Positions 48,280 to 58,051 of a stretch of DNA of 64,000 bases are shown one piece after another (within the stretch, counting starts at the first letter, position 1; each line of letters opens with the position of its first letter). Origin of the DNA: Desulfopila inferna (lineage in GTDB: Bacteria; Desulfobacterota; Desulfobulbia; Desulfobulbales; Desulfocapsaceae); NCBI RefSeq assembly GCF_016919005.1, contig NZ_JAFFQE010000007.1, positions 124,001 to 188,000 on the forward strand, given 5' to 3'. The position numbers and the translations under genes are program-made. The notes under the pieces were generated by a model. It had not been told where the DNA came from and ran no database searches. It saw only the letters and a program-made list of their open reading frames with translations.

Positions 48280-49145
48280 TGTAGGTTGAAAAAAGTGAAC
48301 ACCAAAACGCTATTTTTATAAACAGAAAGCGGAGGTGTCATAATGAAGAGAATTCCACAGGGAAGTTACTCGAAAGAATTTCGTGAAGAAGCTGTAAAAC
48401 TTGTCATTGACCAAGAGCTGAGCATTCCAGGGGCATCCCGACGTCTCGATATCCCTAAATCCACTATCAGTAATTGGGGGAAAGCAAAAAAGGCAGGGAA
48501 GTTGGCTCTCTGTAATCAGATGGACCTGTCAGAAAGCGGATATTATGCCTGGCGCTCAAGGCCGCGATCACGCCATCAACAAGATGATACAAAACTTAAA
48601 GTTATCGTCAAGGCGGCCCATAAAAGAACGAGAGAGACATGTGGTCCTGAACGCTTACAGCGTGACATCATTGAAAACGAAGGTGTGCAGGTCAGCGTTC
48701 ATCGTATTAAACGTCTTCGAAAAGAACTCGGCATTCGATGCCGCCGGAAGAAAAAATTTAAGGCAACAACCAACTCCAATAACTCATTGCCCGTGGCCCC
48801 AAATCTTGTTGATCAAAATTTTACAGCGACAGCTCCCAACCAGATCTGGCTTACGGACATCACATATATCCGCACAGGCGAAGGCTGGTTGTATCTTGCA
48901 GCCCACAAGGATATCTTTCACGGTGAAGTCGTAGGATATGCTCTTGGCAAGCGAATGACAAAAGCTCTGGTTATGAAATCTCTCTTCAGAGCGGTGGCAA
49001 AAAAGCATCCTCCTGCAGGCCTGATCCATCACTCTGATCGGGGAAGCCAGTATTGCCCTCACAGATATATGAAAATGTTGAAACAGTTTGAAATGAAGGC
49101 TTCAATGAGTCGCAGGGGTAATTGTTACGACAATGCGCCAATAAC
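48280..49145 (+). mobile_element. Defective IS3-family element
   Basis: The left end is likely TGTAGGTTGAAAAAAGTGAACACC at 48280, in line with IS3-type termini. Homology to IS3 stops within the DDE domain at about 49143, so the right end is missing, probably removed by a deletion that joined it to the sequence flanking the next element. Confidence 0.7.
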
Positions 49146-49161
49146 CCATCTCTTCCCATAG
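48343..49161 (+). pseudogene. IS3-family transposase, OrfA-OrfB fused by internal deletion, C-terminus truncated
   Basis: Residues 1-55 are an OrfA HTH (SKEFREEAVKLVIDQELSI, STISNWGKAKKAGKL). Normally a leucine-zipper segment and a frameshift follow, but here residue 58 onward is already OrfB (MDLSESGYYAW), implying an in-frame loss of roughly 40-90 codons. The DDE core starts normally (PNQIWLTDITYI with the first Asp, HHSDRGSQYC with the second) but ends at RRGNCYDNAP followed by seven unrelated residues, so the catalytic Glu helix (MESFWG in relatives) is gone. A GGAGG site precedes the ATG. The product cannot transpose. Confidence 0.85.
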
Positions 49162-49237
49162 CACCTAATTCATGAAAGCTGCTAAAGCGGAAATAGAAAT
49201 GAGCCTTTTTTCATATAAACAATTCAATTCTAGTGAG

Positions 49238-50912
49238 ATAATTAGGGTTTGCTGATTAATTTAATCGACTTTTCTCTATTGTTTTGCGAACCTGCACATG
49301 GGCCAAATATATCTTGGCAATGCGACCGCAAAATAGAGAAAATAGCTCTTGATCTTTGAAAAAATAAAAAAAATAAAGGTGGTCAGCCACCTGCTCAGGT
49401 TCATAACCAAAAAGCTTACCATTATGGCGGTCTCACTGGTGCAGGAGAGCTTGGTCATAATGCGGCTAAGACTGTAGCGCCGCTTCCCTTGACCAAACTT
49501 ACCTTCGACTGCATTTCTGTCGATTTCATCCTGCCTGGCTTGTTGTTCTGCTGCTTTCAAGGCTTGAGCGTTGCTCTCGGTTACTATTGGTGGTCGACCC
49601 AGCCTGGGACCGGATAATCTGATTCCTCTTTTCTTGCAATATTGGCGATTGTCCCGGTAGCGATAGATTTTGTCGGCATGAACTGACTTTGGGTAGCAGC
49701 CGAAACGTTCCCGGTATGATTCGATTTGGGCGATGAGATCACCACCTTCGTTGAAGTTGTCCCAGCTGATTGTGTCAACGAAACTCACACCGTCAACCAG
49801 ACTGATACTGACCTTGGCTCCAAATTCGGTGTCCGCTGCAGCCTTGCCCCGCTTTATGGGCCGAACATGCGGTTGGCTGATGCTGACGATGCGGTCAACA
49901 ATGCGACGGCTGCGATTGTCATACCTCCATTGCTGCTGGCGGAACACTTCCGAGATGACCAGCAGTTCCTTGTAACGGCGGGCGCTAAGGCCGCAAAGCC
50001 CGGTGTCCTTGGCCAGGCGATCGATGGATCCCAGATTGCGCCGAAGATACCCCAACTGCTGACGAAGGCACTTGCGTATCTTTTGCCGGCTCATCCGTTT
50101 GTCTTTGGCAACGGAGAGAAATTGTTTTCTGGCACGCCGACGATATGTGCGTGGTTTTTTATGGCCCTTTCCTAGGGCATGATGCAGCTCATATCAATGA
50201 GCTGCTCACTCTTCTCACGAGCTTTGTTGAGCAGTTTGATATCAGTCGGGAAGGTGATATCAGCGGGAGTACACGTTGCATCGACCATCAACTGACCATT
50301 ATTGAGAGGGAGTTGATTGGCGGTACCGCCTTTTGTATCGCTTTTTGGAGGCTGAGGATCTTCAGGTCGATCCTGCCTCTCATGCATCTTCGCAGCAATG
50401 ACATTGTTGACCTGGCGCAGCACATCTGCCGGGAAGCGTTTACGAAAATGGACGAACATGGAGGCATCGAAGGGCGGATCTGTTACGAAGGCCTTGAGTC
50501 CGCAAAAGTACTGGTGGTATGGATTCTCCGTGATCTGCTCTACGCATGACCTGTCACTGGCACCCAATTCTTCTTTGATGATGAGGGCGGCAAGAGCCAT
50601 TCTGACAGAGAGCGCAGGATGGCCGATGCCAGTGTTGGAGAAGTTTTGTTTGTAGCGTTCTTCGAACTCTTCCCAAGGTATGAACGCTGCCATTTTCACC
50701 CATTTATTGTCGCCGGAGAGTTCTCCTTGAAAAGGCAAAGCGAATTGAGGGAGCTCAAGCTGTTTCAGATTGTATTTATACATTTTTTGGTGTCGGAATG
50801 TGCAAGGTTTTTGAGGGAGTGTATGTCGTTTTCTGTGCACTTTCGACGTTAAATATACTGTATTTACTTTGTAATATCAAAACTATATTAATAAATCAGC
50901 AAGCCCTAATTA
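49238..50912 (-). mobile_element. IS5-type insertion sequence with readable terminal inverted repeats
   Basis: AATTAGGGTTTGCTGATT at 49240 and its inverted counterpart AATCAGCAAGCCCTAATT at 50894-50911 match in 17 of 18 positions and bound the transposase gene. Length is about 1.67 kb. A clean target duplication is not seen. Confidence 0.75.
49276..50840 (-). pseudogene. IS5-type (DUF772/InsH) transposase split by a 2-bp insertion
   Basis: The first part (50840-50172, 222 residues) has the DUF772 N-terminus (GHPALSVRMALAALIIKEE, NPYHQYFCGLKAF, DPPFDASMFVHFRKR) and the first catalytic Asp in LMVDATCTPADI. It stops at TAG after EQLID-MSCIMP. The second part (to 49276) resumes in another frame from DELHHALGKGHKKPRTYRRRA and contains EFGAKVSIS, YRYRDNRQYCKKRGIRLSG and the catalytic Glu in RNAVEGKFGQGKRRYSL. 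Reading GATATGAG at 50191 as GATGAG restores one frame, so an AT duplication is the likely lesion. Except for that the gene is complete, so inactivation is recent. Confidence 0.85.
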
Positions 50913-51420
50913 GAGACGGACAAATAAGAAGAATTAACTCTTCTTTCTGTAATTGAGGTACTTCTATCAACATTGACGTATTAGTGATTTCGCCCCTCTC
51001 TGTGGCAGATCGTAAATCACGCATGTTCTGTAAATTTAATGTAATCCTTAATTTTATCTTTACGTAAAGATTAATCTTGATCGAGGACATGGTTTGGACT
51101 ACTATTGTCGAATTCGATTTTCAAAATGATCTCTTCACCAATAAGGGCCTCATCATGGATTTCAGCAAGAAAAATTACCCCTCATTCGCAGATACCTGTG
51201 CCGATCAGCTTTTCCGGGATTTTCATCGAGTAGCGTACAGATACACCAATTATAGAGTTAGCCATTTGCTGAAGCTTCTTTTTATCAATTTCTCACCGAC
51301 AAAAAAGGGCTCTCTTCTTTTTCGCCAACGCAATCAAGAACAAATAATAAACTGCTTGTGGGTGAAATAACCCATCGATCAGTCGGATCACCTACCAATT
51401 AATCTAAATTTTAAGGGTGA
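50913..51420. other. 508-bp region without a confident gene
   Basis: It lies between the IS5-type element and the acetyl-CoA hydrolase gene. A plus-strand frame at 51077-51370 (97 codons) lacks a ribosome-binding site and recognisable motifs. The minus strand has coding-like pieces interrupted by stops (EIHDEALIGEEIILKIEFDN) that could be a decayed gene. Neither is supported. Confidence 0.4.
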
Positions 51421-53589
51421 ATGATGAACGGAAAGACAGGTGTGATTTACAATGACGTAGAAAAAAGTGTTGATGATGTCCTTGATTACATGGGCAACGA
51501 GATCAATTTTGCCATGACTCTCGCCCTGGGAAAGCCTATTTTATTCATCAATGAGCTGTATAGAAGGGCAAAAGAAGACCCGACGATTAAGCTGAACATT
51601 GTCACCGCCCTCGCCCTGGAACGGCCGAGATTCAAAAGCGAAATTGAAAAAAGATTTATGGGACCTCTTGTCGACCGAATATTCAAAGGGACACCGGAAT
51701 TTCACTATATGCATGACTTCCGCACCGGAAAGCTCCCAAAAAATATTGAGATTTATGAATTTTTCAACAAAGCCGGCGGCTACATGGAGACACCTGAAGC
51801 GCAGAGAAACCACCTGAATTCGAACTACACGCATGTTGTGCGCGATGCAATGGATTTCGGTTGTAATGTTTTCGGCCAGCTGATCTCATGCCGTGAAATA
51901 AACGGTAAGATGATGTACTCCATGGGTTGCAATACCGATATTTGCATTGAAGCAATAAAAGAAATGCATAAGATCAGGGCAAAAGGCGGCAAGGTCGCTA
52001 TTATTGGCGAAGTGAATACCAGGTTGCCATTTATGTATGGCGATGCGGTGTTTGCAGGGGACCATTATGATATGCTTCTCCAAGGGCCTGAGTTCAACTA
52101 TCCTTTGTTCGGACCACCTAAAGAATCTGTAAGCCTCAGGGATCATGCAATCGGTCTTCATGTCAGCGCTTTGGTGAAAGACGGCGGAACTCTTCAGGTC
52201 GGGATCGGCGCTCTTGGCGATGCCATTGCCGCCGGTTTAAGCATGAGACAGAACCAAAATGAAGAATACAACAGAGTGTTGAAGGCGACAGGTATAACCG
52301 ACAAATACCCTGATCTGATCAACAAAATAGGAGGAACCGGCAAATTTGAACAGGGGCTTTACGGGTCCTCCGAGATGTTTGTTGATGCCTTTTTCCAGCT
52401 TTACAAGAGCGGCGTATTGAAGCGGAAAGTATATGACAGCATACCTATTATGAAACTGATAAACGCAGGGAAACTCGCTGTTGACGAAATACCCGCCGAT
52501 ATTATCGAACTCCTCATAGAAATCAAAGGCATACACGCTGTATTAAAAGAAAAACATTTTAACATGCTCTCTGAATACGGCATCCTCAAGGAGGGGCTGA
52601 AATTCGAAAACGGCTACATTATCGATGGCAATACCAGGGTCTCCGCTGATTTCACCCGTCCAGAAAACGTTGCGGCGATGAAACCTCTTCTGGGAAGTCA
52701 ACTTAAACACGGCAAGGTGATACTTGGTGCATTCTTCATCGGACCTCGTGCCTTCTATAACGCACTTAACTCCATGAGCGAAGAAGAGAGAAAGCAGTTT
52801 GGCATGTCCGGGGTTGATAAAGTAAATCAGCTCTATGGCAATGAGGAACTCCGTACACTGCAGAGAAAAGACGGCCGCTTTGTAAACGCCGGAATGATGG
52901 TAAATGTTTTCGGTGCCATCACTTCAGATGCGCTTGATTGTGGGCGGGTGGTAAGCGGTATCGGAGGGCAATATAATTTTGTCTCCATGGCCCACGCGCT
53001 TCCGGACGGTCGGCTTATCATGATGATACGAAGCACTAGAAATTCCAGCCAACGAATCCAGTCTAACATAATATATAATTTCGGCCATACCACGATTCCG
53101 AAGCATCTCAGGGACATAATTGTAACCGAATATGGTATTGCCGATGTCAGAGGAAAACCGGACTCCAAAATCATTGAAGAAATATTGAAAATAACAGATT
53201 CGCGTTTTCAGGACGAGCTGATTAAGAAAGCAAAACTTCATGGGAAGCTACCCCCAAATTTCGAGCTTGCGCCAGAGTACAGACAGAATTTTCCAGAGAA
53301 ACTTGATGCGATGCTGAAACCTTTCCAGGCCGACGGTCACCTTGCATCCTTTCCATTCGGAACCGATTTTACAACTGAAGAAATAACCATCGGCGGCTCA
53401 CTCAAAGCGTTGGCGGCAAAGAAAAAACCTCTCATTATCAAAGGCCTTGTCACAGAGTTGTTCAGGCCCGTTCCTCCTCGGGCAAAACCATACCTGAAAA
53501 GAATGCAACTCGATAGACCGAAAACGGGCAAAGAGAAGATAATGCGCAAAGTTGTACTCTCAGCCATGAGGGCTCACGGAAAAATATAA
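51421..53589 (+). CDS. Acetyl-CoA hydrolase/CoA-transferase family protein (long form)
   Basis: A 722-residue protein, longer than the 430-550 of typical acetyl-CoA hydrolases and 4-hydroxybutyrate CoA-transferases. The C-terminal domain contains the family core: LQVGIGALGDAIAAGL, YGSSEMFVDAFF with the probable catalytic Glu, SGIGGQYNFVSMAHALPDGR and TEYGIADVRGK. The insertion between about residues 305 and 400 and a C-terminal extension of about 90 residues account for the extra size. It would move CoA between acyl groups or hydrolyse acyl-CoA. It is monocistronic, downstream of the IS cluster. The exact acyl substrate is not determined by sequence. Confidence 0.85.
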   Translation: MMNGKTGVIYNDVEKSVDDVLDYMGNEINFAMTLALGKPILFINELYRRAKEDPTIKLNIVTALALERPRFKSEIEKRFMGPLVDRIFKGTPEFHYMHDFRTGKLPKNIEIYEFFNKAGGYMETPEAQRNHLNSNYTHVVRDAMDFGCNVFGQLISCREINGKMMYSMGCNTDICIEAIKEMHKIRAKGGKVAIIGEVNTRLPFMYGDAVFAGDHYDMLLQGPEFNYPLFGPPKESVSLRDHAIGLHVSALVKDGGTLQVGIGALGDAIAAGLSMRQNQNEEYNRVLKATGITDKYPDLINKIGGTGKFEQGLYGSSEMFVDAFFQLYKSGVLKRKVYDSIPIMKLINAGKLAVDEIPADIIELLIEIKGIHAVLKEKHFNMLSEYGILKEGLKFENGYIIDGNTRVSADFTRPENVAAMKPLLGSQLKHGKVILGAFFIGPRAFYNALNSMSEEERKQFGMSGVDKVNQLYGNEELRTLQRKDGRFVNAGMMVNVFGAITSDALDCGRVVSGIGGQYNFVSMAHALPDGRLIMMIRSTRNSSQRIQSNIIYNFGHTTIPKHLRDIIVTEYGIADVRGKPDSKIIEEILKITDSRFQDELIKKAKLHGKLPPNFELAPEYRQNFPEKLDAMLKPFQADGHLASFPFGTDFTTEEITIGGSLKALAAKKKPLIIKGLVTELFRPVPPRAKPYLKRMQLDRPKTGKEKIMRKVVLSAMRAHGKI

Positions 53590-53713
53590 GAAACTGATTT
53601 GACATTTTGAGCTGTCTTTTAAAATAATAGTGATAAAAATGGGCCGTAGGGTACGCATGCCCATTGGTAAAAACTATCGTTATCGTTTAGAGAAATACTT
53701 TTTACAATTCAAA

Positions 53714-54715
53714 TTATCGACAGAGTACAACACGAAAATGTGCCTTGCCGCTCCTTAAACGTGCAATGGCTTCGTTGATATCAGCAAACTGGTACTTCTC
53801 TATAACCGGGGTAATGTTATGCTGGGCAGCGAAATTAAGCATTTTTGCTATATTTCCGGGACTGCCAACGGGAGAACCTGACAATGACCGCTGTCCCATA
53901 ATCAGAGGGAACACAGCTATGTCCAGTGGTTCCAGGGTTGCACCGACAAAATGTAAGCGTCCTTTTGCCTGTAGGGTTCCGAGATAGGTATTCCAGTCAA
54001 GCTTCACATTGACAGTCGATAAGATGAAATCGAACTGGCCTGCAGCCGATTCAATTTCAGAAGGATTGCGGGAATTAATTGCCTTATGCGCACCTAACTC
54101 AAGAACTTCTTTTTTCTTTTCTTCACTTGAGGTAAAGGCGGTAACCTCGCAGCCCCAGGCATTTAAAAATTGTAGTGCCAAGTGCCCCAGACCACCAATT
54201 CCGATCACACCCACCTTGTCAGTCGGCTTAATGCCAAATTGAATGAGCGGGTTGAATACTGTGATTCCGCCACAGAAAAGAGGGCCGGCACTCTCCTTAT
54301 CGAGCCTATCGGGAAGTTTGACAACACTCGCTGCACTGGCCCGAACCTTATCTGCAAAACCTCCATGATGAGCGACAATTGTTTGTTCTGCAGCTGAGCA
54401 TAAATTATGATCACCGGAGAGACAGGAATCGCAGGTCATGCAGTAACCTGATTGCCAACCCAAACCAACAACGTCTCCAATTTTAAGGTGATCTACTTTG
54501 CTTCCCGCAGAAGATATGGTGCCGACGACCTCATGGCCCGGCACAAGAGGATATTGGGTAATGCCCCATTCATTATCAATCATTGATATATCGCTGTGGC
54601 AAATTCCGCAAAATTCAACATCAATTTCGACCTCATCATCCTTTAATGGACCGGGATCATATTCAAACGGTTTGAGTTCTCCTTTGGGCTCATGAACTGC
54701 ATATGCTTTAATCAT
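53714..54715 (-). CDS. Zinc-dependent alcohol dehydrogenase (YahK/cinnamyl-alcohol type)
   Basis: A 333-residue medium-chain dehydrogenase. Catalytic zinc ligands are in FCGICHSD and PGHEVVG. The structural zinc Cys cluster is CMTCDSCLSGDHNLC. The cofactor-binding loop is GIGGLGHLALQFLNAWGC, followed by TSSEEKK, a pattern usual for NADP-preferring aldehyde reductases such as YahK. It probably reduces aldehydes to alcohols. It ends 125 bp from the stop of the convergent CoA-transferase gene. No regulator is adjacent on its own strand. Confidence 0.93.
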   Translation of the reverse strand: MIKAYAVHEPKGELKPFEYDPGPLKDDEVEIDVEFCGICHSDISMIDNEWGITQYPLVPGHEVVGTISSAGSKVDHLKIGDVVGLGWQSGYCMTCDSCLSGDHNLCSAAEQTIVAHHGGFADKVRASAASVVKLPDRLDKESAGPLFCGGITVFNPLIQFGIKPTDKVGVIGIGGLGHLALQFLNAWGCEVTAFTSSEEKKKEVLELGAHKAINSRNPSEIESAAGQFDFILSTVNVKLDWNTYLGTLQAKGRLHFVGATLEPLDIAVFPLIMGQRSLSGSPVGSPGNIAKMLNFAAQHNITPVIEKYQFADINEAIARLRSGKAHFRVVLCR

Positions 54716-55266
54716 ATTTTTATCCTCATTCGTTAAGATTTGATGATATCAGGCTAGCTCTTCAGGATCTTGACTACCCACAGTTGAGCCAACCGGACCA
54801 GTTTACCGCAGCCACGACAAAGGTGAACCCAGCTTTGGTTGGCCAATGTCAAAAAGCCCCACATAGGTTGTAAATCCAGGCACTCCCGAAATCGAGAGCA
54901 AATATTTTTTTAGACTTGAATAATAATAGAATGTACCATCAGATACCTCAGCAGATTGCAGGACTTCTGCTGAATCAACATCAGAAAAATCTTTTGCTGG
55001 CAATAAGCCTATAGCCGGCATCTGGAGTTTGCTGACGAGGTTTTTCGATCTTTTTCTTGATTGAATAAAGTGTAAGTAGTAACTGACCGATCGTCGAGTA
55101 AATGTGGCAGATTTATTTCGAAAAGGATATGGACATTTGTGTGAAACCAATACGTTATGAAATAAAAAATTTCATTGAGCAACAGTAACTGTCTGATGAA
55201 GACGGGACTAAATTCTCATCTAATCTGATTATTTCATGAGTGGAGCAAGTCTGCTAGTCAAGGTTA
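54716..55266. other. About 550-bp gap with one doubtful minus-strand ORF
   Basis: A 115-codon frame at 54803-55150 on the minus strand has a coding-like second half (VDSAEVLQSAEVSDGTFYYY, PGFTTYVGLFDIGQPK) but a Lys/Arg/Ser-rich first half and no ribosome-binding site. It could be a degraded or truncated gene. Nothing else is seen except the promoter region at the right. Confidence 0.4.
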
Positions 55267-55295
55267 TTGACAGGAGATATTTTTCTGTTTATTAA
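55267..55295 (+). promoter_or_regulatory. Sigma-70 promoter of the TetR-exporter operon
   Basis: A consensus -35 TTGACA (55267-55272), a 17-bp spacer and a -10 TATTAA (55290-55295). It is the clearest promoter of the window and lies 60 bp before the chosen tetR start. Confidence 0.7.
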
Positions 55296-55311
55296 ATGAA
55301 CGTTCAATTAA
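55292..55311. promoter_or_regulatory. Palindromic operator overlapping the -10 box
   Basis: TTAAATGAACGTTCAATTAA is a 20-bp palindrome, perfect except at one symmetric pair. It overlaps the -10 hexamer, so a bound TetR dimer would block RNA polymerase. The TGAAC-GTTCA core is common among TetR operators. Confidence 0.72.
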
Positions 55312-55356
55312 CAAGTCCTCGTTTTGAGAAAACGCCAACAACAATCAGGGTGCGGT

Positions 55357-55962
55357 ATGCAAGAGCGTGAGAGACTGAATGCAGAACAAAGAAAGCCTGC
55401 AATACTAAAGGCTTTTTATGAAGTTATCGAGGCTGTTGGATTTGAAAATGCTTCGGTTGCCAAGGTCGCAAAACAAGCGGGAGTGCATGCAAGCCTTGTT
55501 ATTCACTACTTTGGTTCAAAGGAACGCATGGTAATGGAGTTAGTGGACGAAGTACTTCTGACTTACGCGGACCTGATAGGTAAACTGCCAGATAGCGGAG
55601 AACCGCACAAGAGGCTTGAAGAGTTGCTGGCGTTGATCTGGAGCCGTGAATGGCATGAAGCTGTCAGTTTTTCGGTAATTTTTTCATTTCTTGCCTTAAG
55701 CCAGAGGGATGAAAGGGTGATGAGCCGTTTGCATACACTTTATGAGAGGTATGACAGGTACCTACGTGAACAGGTACGTTTTTTTGCAGATGCCGGTGTC
55801 ATTCGGGTGGCTAACCCGGAGGCTGCGGCACAGGGACTCATATCCCTTTCAGAAGGTTCACATTATTTTTGCAGGTTTCATATTGAAAACGGCACCTTTA
55901 GTGAACACTGTAGAAACATGATAGTGGTGGCGAAAAAGATTTTGGGAGTCATTGAACAATGA
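55357..55962 (+). CDS. TetR-family transcriptional repressor
   Basis: A 201-residue regulator from ATG at 55357, with AGGGTG upstream; a TTG at 55324 would add 11 residues. The N-terminal HTH reads ILKAFYEVIEAVGFENASVAKVAKQAGVHASLVIHYFGSKE in family fashion (about 18-58). The ligand-binding domain resembles the BetI/TetR_C_6 group, with AAAQGLISLSEGSHYF near the end. It is first in the operon and presumably represses its own promoter at the palindrome 55292-55311, releasing on binding an exported compound or acyl derivative. The inducer is not known. Confidence 0.9.
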   Translation: MQERERLNAEQRKPAILKAFYEVIEAVGFENASVAKVAKQAGVHASLVIHYFGSKERMVMELVDEVLLTYADLIGKLPDSGEPHKRLEELLALIWSREWHEAVSFSVIFSFLALSQRDERVMSRLHTLYERYDRYLREQVRFFADAGVIRVANPEAAAQGLISLSEGSHYFCRFHIENGTFSEHCRNMIVVAKKILGVIEQ

Positions 55963-56027
55963 CCGGTGTTCATCAATAAAACAAAGGTTCAGCCGTATTG
56001 AAAAATTGAAATAAAAAGGGTATTTGA

Positions 56028-56540
56028 ATGTTTGAGAATAGCGGCATAAAGTCGGAAACCAACTGGAAACCTCTTGCATCGATAGACAAAGAGTGTTTCG
56101 CCTGCGGTCCAGAAAACTCACATGGTCTGAGAATGTGTTTTGAATCCAATGGCAGACAAATTCGCTCTAAGCTGTTAGTGAAAAAGACGTTTCGCGGCTG
56201 GAGCAACCTTATCCATGGTGGAATTCTTTCGACGATGCTTGATGAGACGATGAGCTGGGCAGTGATTAAGTTCACCGGAAAATTCATGCTCACCCGGTCA
56301 ATGACAGTTACATTTAAAAAACCGGTGCATGTGGGGTCGGCACTGACCGCAATCGGTTACGTCAAAAAACAGAGCAGTGAACGCAAAGCCGAGGTCGTGG
56401 CTGAGATCCGGGATGAGGATGGTGATATCTGCGCTGTCTCGGAAGGTGATTTTGCCCTGTTTTCCAAGAAACATTTTCTGCGAATGGGGATCATGCCGGA
56501 GGAGGATATCGAGGCAATGGCGTCAGCGATATCAGATTGA
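56028..56540 (+). CDS. Hot-dog thioesterase (PaaI/YiiD-like)
   Basis: A 170-residue single hot-dog protein. CFACGPENSHGL near residue 23 is the N-terminal signature of this subgroup. SNLIHGGILSTMLDETMSWA contains the central helix with the catalytic Asp/Glu, and RSMTVTFKKPVHVGSALTA the following strands. It would hydrolyse acyl-CoA thioesters. It sits between tetR and tolC (65 and 71 bp gaps, all same strand), which ties acyl-thioester release to the export system. Confidence 0.87.
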   Translation: MFENSGIKSETNWKPLASIDKECFACGPENSHGLRMCFESNGRQIRSKLLVKKTFRGWSNLIHGGILSTMLDETMSWAVIKFTGKFMLTRSMTVTFKKPVHVGSALTAIGYVKKQSSERKAEVVAEIRDEDGDICAVSEGDFALFSKKHFLRMGIMPEEDIEAMASAISD

Positions 56541-56611
56541 GTGGTCAATACCTTGAAATGTTTTTGCAGCAATAGGTTACTCAAAAATAAAAAAGTACAA
56601 ACGGTAGGTAA

Positions 56612-58051
56612 GTGTACAGATATTCAAGAAAGCTACTGACTGCGCTCACAGTGTCAGGCATCATATTCAGCAGTATGACAGCAGCGTTTTGCTCGCCTGC
56701 GGGCACTACAGTCAGTTATGCTGAAGCCTGGCAGCAGGTATCTGCTAAAAACGATACCCTTGCGGCTGCAAGGGCAAACGTCGAGCAGGCGAAATACAAA
56801 CGTGATGCGGCAAAGGACTTGTATTTCCCGGAAGTAGGAATATCTGCGACTTATCTCTACCTTGACGACCAGATTACGCTTTCTCCTGAAGATATTCTAG
56901 AGAGTACGCCGGCCGGTGATCAGCTGGCACCGATTATTGCTGGTCTGGCCACGAGTTATGGCTTGTCAGTGACTGAATTAAACAGCGGTCTTACTTCAAC
57001 CATTGCTGAACGTGAAAATCTAACCAGCTCAATTCGAGCTCAGTGGCCCATCTATACCGGAGGTCGAATTGATGCGGCCCAGGACATTGCCTTAGGGAAA
57101 CTTGGCGAAGCGAATCATGAGCTGGAAAAGAAACTCGAGGAGCAGTTTGATTACCTTGCTCGTTCCTATTTTGGAGTTGTACTGGCCAAAAGAGTACTTG
57201 ACACCAAGGTCTATGTTGAAACCGGGTTGAAGAAACATCGTGATAACGCGATCCTCCTGGAAAAAAAGGGGCAGATAGCCAGGGTCGAAAGATTGCAGGC
57301 GGACGCCTCCCACGTCAGGGCTACAGTTGACCGCCACAAGGCAGAGCGCGAACTGGAGATTGCCAGACTCGCCCTGACAAGATTATTGAAAAGTTCGCGG
57401 CCGGTTATTCCCTCTGATGCACTATTTATCAATGATACCATGCCTCCTCTCGCTACTTTCCTGGACAAAACCCTTGCTTACTACCCAGGTCTTGGCGTTC
57501 TTGAGTCAAAAAAAGAACAGGCCACAGGTCTGATCGCTGTGGAAAAAGGCAAATACCTGCCGACGGTGGCTGTTTTTGGAAATTACATCCTCTATGAGAA
57601 GGACGATCTGGCGACCAAGTTGGTTCCCGACTGGATCGTGGGAGTTGGCCTGAGTATTCCCCTTTTTGACAGATCAGGCCGCTCTGGAAACCTCGCGGCG
57701 GCAAAAAGCATGGTCAAGCAAATCGACGCTTTGCAGCTTCAGGCGCAAAGTGATCTTTCTGTGCTAGTGGAAAAGAGTTATCACCAGACAAAGCAGGCAA
57801 TTGAGGAATATAAAGGACTTGAATCAAGCCTGATTTTAGCCGAAGAAACCGTTGAGCTCAGGGTGAAAGCATTTAACCAGGGCTTATCAACCTCTCTTGA
57901 CGTGGTCGATGCCGAACTGTTTCGTGCCGATATCAAGACTCAACGTGCGGTCGCCGCTTACAAGTATGTCGTCACTTTGGCAAAACTCTACGCCATTAGT
58001 GGCCAGCTCGACAGTTTTTTACTTTATCAGAATAGGACCGAGGTACGATAA
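56612..58051 (+). CDS. TolC-family outer-membrane efflux channel
   Basis: A 479-residue protein with a Sec signal peptide (about 1-28, ending AAFCSPA) and two outer-membrane-efflux repeats. The first has VSYAEAWQQVSAKNDTLAAA, KDLYFPEVGISATYLY and QWPIYTGGRIDAA. The second has YYPGLGVLESKKEQA, KYLPTVAVFGNYILY and VGLSIPLFDRSGRSG. There is no lipobox apart from a Cys near the cleavage site. The start is GTG at 56612. It is coupled to the next gene through TAATG overlap. Confidence 0.92.
   Translation: MYRYSRKLLTALTVSGIIFSSMTAAFCSPAGTTVSYAEAWQQVSAKNDTLAAARANVEQAKYKRDAAKDLYFPEVGISATYLYLDDQITLSPEDILESTPAGDQLAPIIAGLATSYGLSVTELNSGLTSTIAERENLTSSIRAQWPIYTGGRIDAAQDIALGKLGEANHELEKKLEEQFDYLARSYFGVVLAKRVLDTKVYVETGLKKHRDNAILLEKKGQIARVERLQADASHVRATVDRHKAERELEIARLALTRLLKSSRPVIPSDALFINDTMPPLATFLDKTLAYYPGLGVLESKKEQATGLIAVEKGKYLPTVAVFGNYILYEKDDLATKLVPDWIVGVGLSIPLFDRSGRSGNLAAAKSMVKQIDALQLQAQSDLSVLVEKSYHQTKQAIEEYKGLESSLILAEETVELRVKAFNQGLSTSLDVVDAELFRADIKTQRAVAAYKYVVTLAKLYAISGQLDSFLLYQNRTEVR

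Noticed and set aside
51077-51370. 97-codon plus-strand ORF
   Set aside because: No ribosome-binding site, no motif, atypical composition; probably chance in a degraded region.
54803-55150. 115-codon minus-strand ORF as a real gene
   Set aside because: Only the second half looks coding, and there is no credible start; kept as a note within the gap entry.
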